Below the pieces are notes generated by a model. That model had not been told where the DNA came from and did not search any database. It saw nothing but the letters and a program-made list of their open reading frames with translations. From the NCBI GenBank assembly GCA_032122615.1, contig JAQBGF010000143.1:1-8919 (forward strand): DNA of 8,919 bases, in the 5' to 3' direction. Positions 6,561-8,919 of the stretch are shown piece by piece (within the stretch, counting starts at the first letter, position 1; each line of letters opens with the position of its first letter). The stretch comes from SHZI01 sp032122615. Its GTDB lineage: Bacteria > Pseudomonadota > Gammaproteobacteria > Steroidobacterales > GCA-2729495. A program made the translations under genes and the position numbers.

Positions 6561-8576
6561 CTACGCGCGACGACGACGCCGCAACAGTGGCAAGGCACCG
6601 AGGAACGCCAGGCTCCACGGGTCCACCGCACTGCCGCCGCCGGGCAGCTTCAGGTCGTCGGAGACCTGATTGACCGTGATGGTGAGCGCGCCGGTGTCCG
6701 TATCGCCATTGCCGTCGGTAATTGTCACCACGCAACTGTCGGAGCCGAAATAGCCGGCGGCCGGGGTGTACGTAACTGACGTTCCCGTGAGGTTGCAAGT
6801 GCCGTTCGCCGCCTGGGTGCTGACGGCCAGCGTGTGCTGTGCCACAGAGCCGTTGCCCGGGGTGATGCCGAGGGACAGTGCTGAACTTGCCCGGTCCTGA
6901 TCCGTCGTGATCGTGCCGTCGGACAACGCCGGGTTGACGTCGTCGATCGTCACTGTGATCACGCCCGAATCGGTGTCGCTGTCGGCGTCGGTGATCGAGT
7001 AGTTGATCGTGTCGGTACCGACAAAGAACGTGGTGGCCGGTGTGAACGTAATCGTAGTGCCGGTTACCGCCGCAGTGCCGTTCGCCGCCAGGGGCGCGAC
7101 AATCGCCACGACGCTGGGCGCGTTACCCGCCACGTATCCAGGCAGGTTCGCAACGATGACGTTGCCTGCGGTCCCGGCACCGGGCGCCGCGCCCTGGGTC
7201 GAGATGCTGATGCTGCCATCCGGAGCCACGGGCAGGGCGTTGGCTGCCACCGTGATCGTAATCGTGCCCTGGTCGGAGTCGACGCCGTCTGTGGCTTGGT
7301 AGACGATCGTCTGAGTGCCGGCGGCCGAGCCGGTGGCGTTGTAGTTGATCGTCTGGTTGACGTTAACACTGGCCGTGCCTTGCGCGGGCGGCGTCACGAT
7401 CGAGACAGTCACGGCACCGGCGAAGTTGACACTGTTGGTCACCGTATCGAGTGTGTTGACCGTGCTGCCCTGGAGCACACTGGCGGCGAAATCCTGCGCG
7501 TTGGCGTCCGAGCTGGCGGTCATGCCGGTGAACGAGATCGATCCCATCTGGGCGGAATTGTCGTAGAGGTGCGGCGGTGCGCCGAGGGTGATGATGTACT
7601 CCTCGGTCCAGAGCACGGTGGCTGAGGTGATCTGACCAGCACCGTCGGTCGAGATCTTCATGATCATGTTGTCGAATCCCGCGTTCTCCACGGTCCCGCC
7701 CCAGGTAATCTGGTTGACCACGCAGTCGTCCTGGGCGCCGTTATTGTGTTCGCAGGAGTAGCCGGTGAACGTGGCTGCCGACGTCGCTCCCACATTGCCG
7801 GTGGGTATGACGGGCGCGGGATTGGTGGCGACGAAGGCGGGGTCGCCCATGCGCCCGGACCGCTCAATGCCGATCTGGCCGGCCACCTGGTCTGGCCAGA
7901 AGGGGGCATCTAACTGACCGGTGAGCGTGTTGGACGTAGGGAAACAGTCGAGGACGTCGTAGCGGAAGCACAAGATAGTCGGGAAGCCACGGGTACCCAC
8001 CACGTAGTCGACGCCGCCGCTCCCGTTGGCGACGGTGGCAGTCGGGTTAACCGCGGTGTCCGCGATCACATGGTCCATGGTCGCCCAGCGCTCGACGGCG
8101 CGGGTGAACTGGCCGGTGGAGTAATTGCGCGCCATGGAGCCAATGCTGAACGTGCCGCCGATGATGTCGTCGGTGGGGTCGGCTGGCGTGCCGTTGTCAT
8201 CGATGGTGATCTCGCCGGAAATCGGGGCGGCCAGCTTGCCGTCGTCCACCGCGAGAATGAAGCTGGAGGGGCTGGGATCACCCGTAGGAGTATTGCCACC
8301 AAACGTGGGCACGTAGGCGGGCTTGTCTTTCACGCCGTCGATGGCGTAGTGCCCGCCACCAAAATTAGGACCCTGCCAAACGCCGCTGGCGGCGTTCGGG
8401 CGGTTGCGGCCATACGTGCAATCGGTGGCGAAGAGCGCGAAGATGACCTGCGTGCAAGACTGCTCGTTCGCGCCGAAGGCGCCATCGATGACATACGTGG
8501 TCGCGGCGGCACTGGCTTGCAGTGACACACCCAGTACGCACGCGGCGAACACGCCCGCAGCTGCTAGCTTTCTCAT
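6561..8576 (-). CDS. Exported surface protein with cadherin-like repeats and GlyGly-CTERM-like tail
   Basis: A 671-residue exported protein. Residues 1-23 are a signal peptide (MRKLAAAG, hydrophobic core, likely cut after LQASA). Residues about 25-375 are a head I do not recognise; it includes SSFILAVDDGKLAAPISGEI and DDNGTPADPTDDIIGGTFSIG, with cysteines in close pairs (C41/C53, C203/C211, C275/C285) that suggest disulfides. Three cadherin/Ig-like beta repeats follow, each ending in an acidic loop and a TITV-type strand. The C-terminus is tripartite: LPGGGS (644-649), a short hydrophobic segment (PWSLAFLGALPLL, 653-665) and five arginines before the final Ala. This matches GlyGly-CTERM sorting signals, which in other bacteria are cleaved by rhombosortase on proteins leaving through type II secretion. 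A strong ribosome site precedes the ATG and a terminator follows the stop, so it is a single-gene unit. Adhesion or matrix function is a guess; no catalytic motif is visible. Confidence 0.88.
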   Translation of the reverse strand: MRKLAAAGVFAACVLGVSLQASAAATTYVIDGAFGANEQSCTQVIFALFATDCTYGRNRPNAASGVWQGPNFGGGHYAIDGVKDKPAYVPTFGGNTPTGDPSPSSFILAVDDGKLAAPISGEITIDDNGTPADPTDDIIGGTFSIGSMARNYSTGQFTRAVERWATMDHVIADTAVNPTATVANGSGGVDYVVGTRGFPTILCFRYDVLDCFPTSNTLTGQLDAPFWPDQVAGQIGIERSGRMGDPAFVATNPAPVIPTGNVGATSAATFTGYSCEHNNGAQDDCVVNQITWGGTVENAGFDNMIMKISTDGAGQITSATVLWTEEYIITLGAPPHLYDNSAQMGSISFTGMTASSDANAQDFAASVLQGSTVNTLDTVTNSVNFAGAVTVSIVTPPAQGTASVNVNQTINYNATGSAAGTQTIVYQATDGVDSDQGTITITVAANALPVAPDGSISISTQGAAPGAGTAGNVIVANLPGYVAGNAPSVVAIVAPLAANGTAAVTGTTITFTPATTFFVGTDTINYSITDADSDTDSGVITVTIDDVNPALSDGTITTDQDRASSALSLGITPGNGSVAQHTLAVSTQAANGTCNLTGTSVTYTPAAGYFGSDSCVVTITDGNGDTDTGALTITVNQVSDDLKLPGGGSAVDPWSLAFLGALPLLRRRRRA
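6672..7385 (-). repeat. Three diverged protein repeats (cadherin/Ig-like)
   Basis: The core units are residues 398-443, 498-544 and 590-635 of the surface protein. They align from AQGTASV / ANGTAAV / ANGTCNL, through NYNATG / TFTPATTFF / TYTPAAGYF, to the endings YQATDGVDSDQGTITITV, YSITDADSDTDSGVITVTI and VTITDGNGDTDTGALTITV. Each carries an Asp-rich loop just before the last strand, as in calcium-binding repeats of bacterial adhesins. The third has a Cys pair (C594, C615) the others lack. The DNA copies have diverged, so this is an old duplication. Confidence 0.75.
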
Positions 8577-8584
8577 TGCGACAA

Positions 8585-8590
8585 TCCTCC
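8585..8590 (-). promoter_or_regulatory. Strong ribosome binding site
   Basis: On the minus strand GGAGGA lies 8 bases before the ATG at 8574-8576 of the surface protein. It is the best Shine-Dalgarno sequence in the window and fixes that start, suggesting high expression. Confidence 0.9.
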
Positions 8591-8603
8591 AAAATTACAC
8601 GGG

Positions 8604-8637
8604 CGCCTTGTCCTGGAATATGGCCCGGGACACGGCG
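8604..8637 (-). repeat. Inverted repeat in the leader of the surface-protein gene
   Basis: Arms 8604-8613 and 8628-8637 pair in 9 of 10 positions (CGCC-x-TGTCC with GGACA-x-GGCG on the minus strand) around a 14-base loop. The hairpin ends 13 bases upstream of the ribosome site. It has no T-run, so it is not a terminator; it may stabilise the mRNA or bind a regulator. Confidence 0.4.
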
Positions 8638-8807
8638 GTATCTAACAAAGCGGCCTGGTTGCCCATTCTTCCCCGAACCAGCACGGTTTCCCTGCAGGCC
8701 AGAAGTCAGGCCCCGGGAAATCATCAGGCGCGATGCGAAGAGCAAGACCCAGGGCCGGAAACCTCCCCCCAGAGGGTGGCGGGTATGCCTTATTAGTAGT
8801 GGCCGTA

Positions 8808-8836
8808 ACCCTACCGCGCCCCGGGAACGGAGGCAA
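8808..8836 (-). promoter_or_regulatory. Possible sigma-70 promoter of the surface-protein gene
   Basis: On the minus strand TTGCCT (8831-8836) is followed after exactly 17 bases by TAGGGT (8808-8813). The -35 matches four of six and the -10 three of six consensus positions. Transcription would start near 8801, giving a leader of about 225 bases. Plausible for a GC-rich genome but not strong. Confidence 0.3.
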
Positions 8837-8919
8837 GACAGACGCGGGTTCGTCCGCGTGTTAGTCAGGGTGGACAGGTCGTCGCGAATCTTCATCAAGG
8901 CAATTGGATTGCATCGATG

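Larger units (their letters stand above)
8577..8919. other. Intergenic leader and upstream region, no convincing gene
   Basis: These 343 bases hold the ribosome site, the hairpin and the possible promoter listed separately. Further up is a small perfect hairpin, ACGCGG (8842-8847) with CCGCGT (8854-8859), followed on the minus strand by TCTGTCTT. Two minus-strand frames entering from the right edge stop within it (TGA near 8896, TAA near 8861), so the tail of an upstream minus-strand gene could end here with that hairpin as a weak terminator. The fragments are too short to identify. No tRNA or known riboswitch was recognised. Confidence 0.5.

Noticed and set aside
8577..8830. c-di-GMP riboswitch or sigma-54 promoter upstream of the surface protein
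   Set aside because: None of the conserved GEMM core segments and no TGGCAC-N5-TTGC motif were found on the minus strand.
8842..8859. Hairpin ACGCGG/CCGCGT as a definite terminator
   Set aside because: The stem is only 6 bp and the following TCTGTCTT is a poor T-run; it is mentioned in the intergenic entry only.
8365..8898. 177-codon minus-strand frame overlapping the start of the surface-protein gene
   Set aside because: It overlaps the signal peptide region in another frame, is rich in Arg/Pro, and lacks a ribosome site, whereas the surface protein has a strong GGAGGA and a signal peptide.

Overview
The window comes from a high-GC bacterial chromosome, most likely a gammaproteobacterium on or near the Xanthomonas/Lysobacter branch. 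The signs are strongly GC-biased codon use, a paired REP element of the GTAG class typical of xanthomonads, a surface protein with a GlyGly-CTERM-like tail, and de novo NAD genes of ordinary proteobacterial type. The placement is inference; no rRNA or other strong taxonomic marker is present.

Layout. Positions 1-2671 (minus strand) hold the first two steps of NAD synthesis from aspartate, transcribed nadA then nadB with a 20-base gap. nadB starts with GTG and runs off the left edge, but 541 codons are visible, about the full length of the family. A short divergent intergenic region (2672-2799) leads to a plus-strand gene (2800-4974) for a soluble c-di-GMP protein with a GAF-like sensory part, a degenerate GGDEF domain and an EAL domain that keeps its catalytic residues, so it is predicted to degrade c-di-GMP. 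After 63 bases comes a secreted class I c-type cytochrome fused to an unrecognised C-terminal domain (5038-5844). An inverted pair of REP elements (5852-5905) separates it from a convergent SAM-dependent methyltransferase (5902-6462); the GTAG end of one REP supplies the methyltransferase stop codon. A strong intrinsic terminator (6504-6535) closes the last gene, a 671-residue exported protein (6561-8576) with a signal peptide, an unrecognised head, three cadherin-like repeats with acidic loops, and a Gly-Gly / hydrophobic / Arg-cluster tail. The last 343 bases are a leader and promoter region with no convincing gene.

How the genes work together. NadA and NadB act in sequence: NadB oxidises aspartate to iminoaspartate, and NadA condenses it with dihydroxyacetone phosphate to quinolinate. 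NadC is not in the window. The other genes look like independent single-gene units. The c-di-GMP phosphodiesterase and the surface protein could both belong to surface or biofilm lifestyle, but nothing in the sequence links them directly. I see no mobile element, CRISPR array, RNA gene or defence system. The least explained parts are the cytochrome's extra domain and the head of the surface protein.
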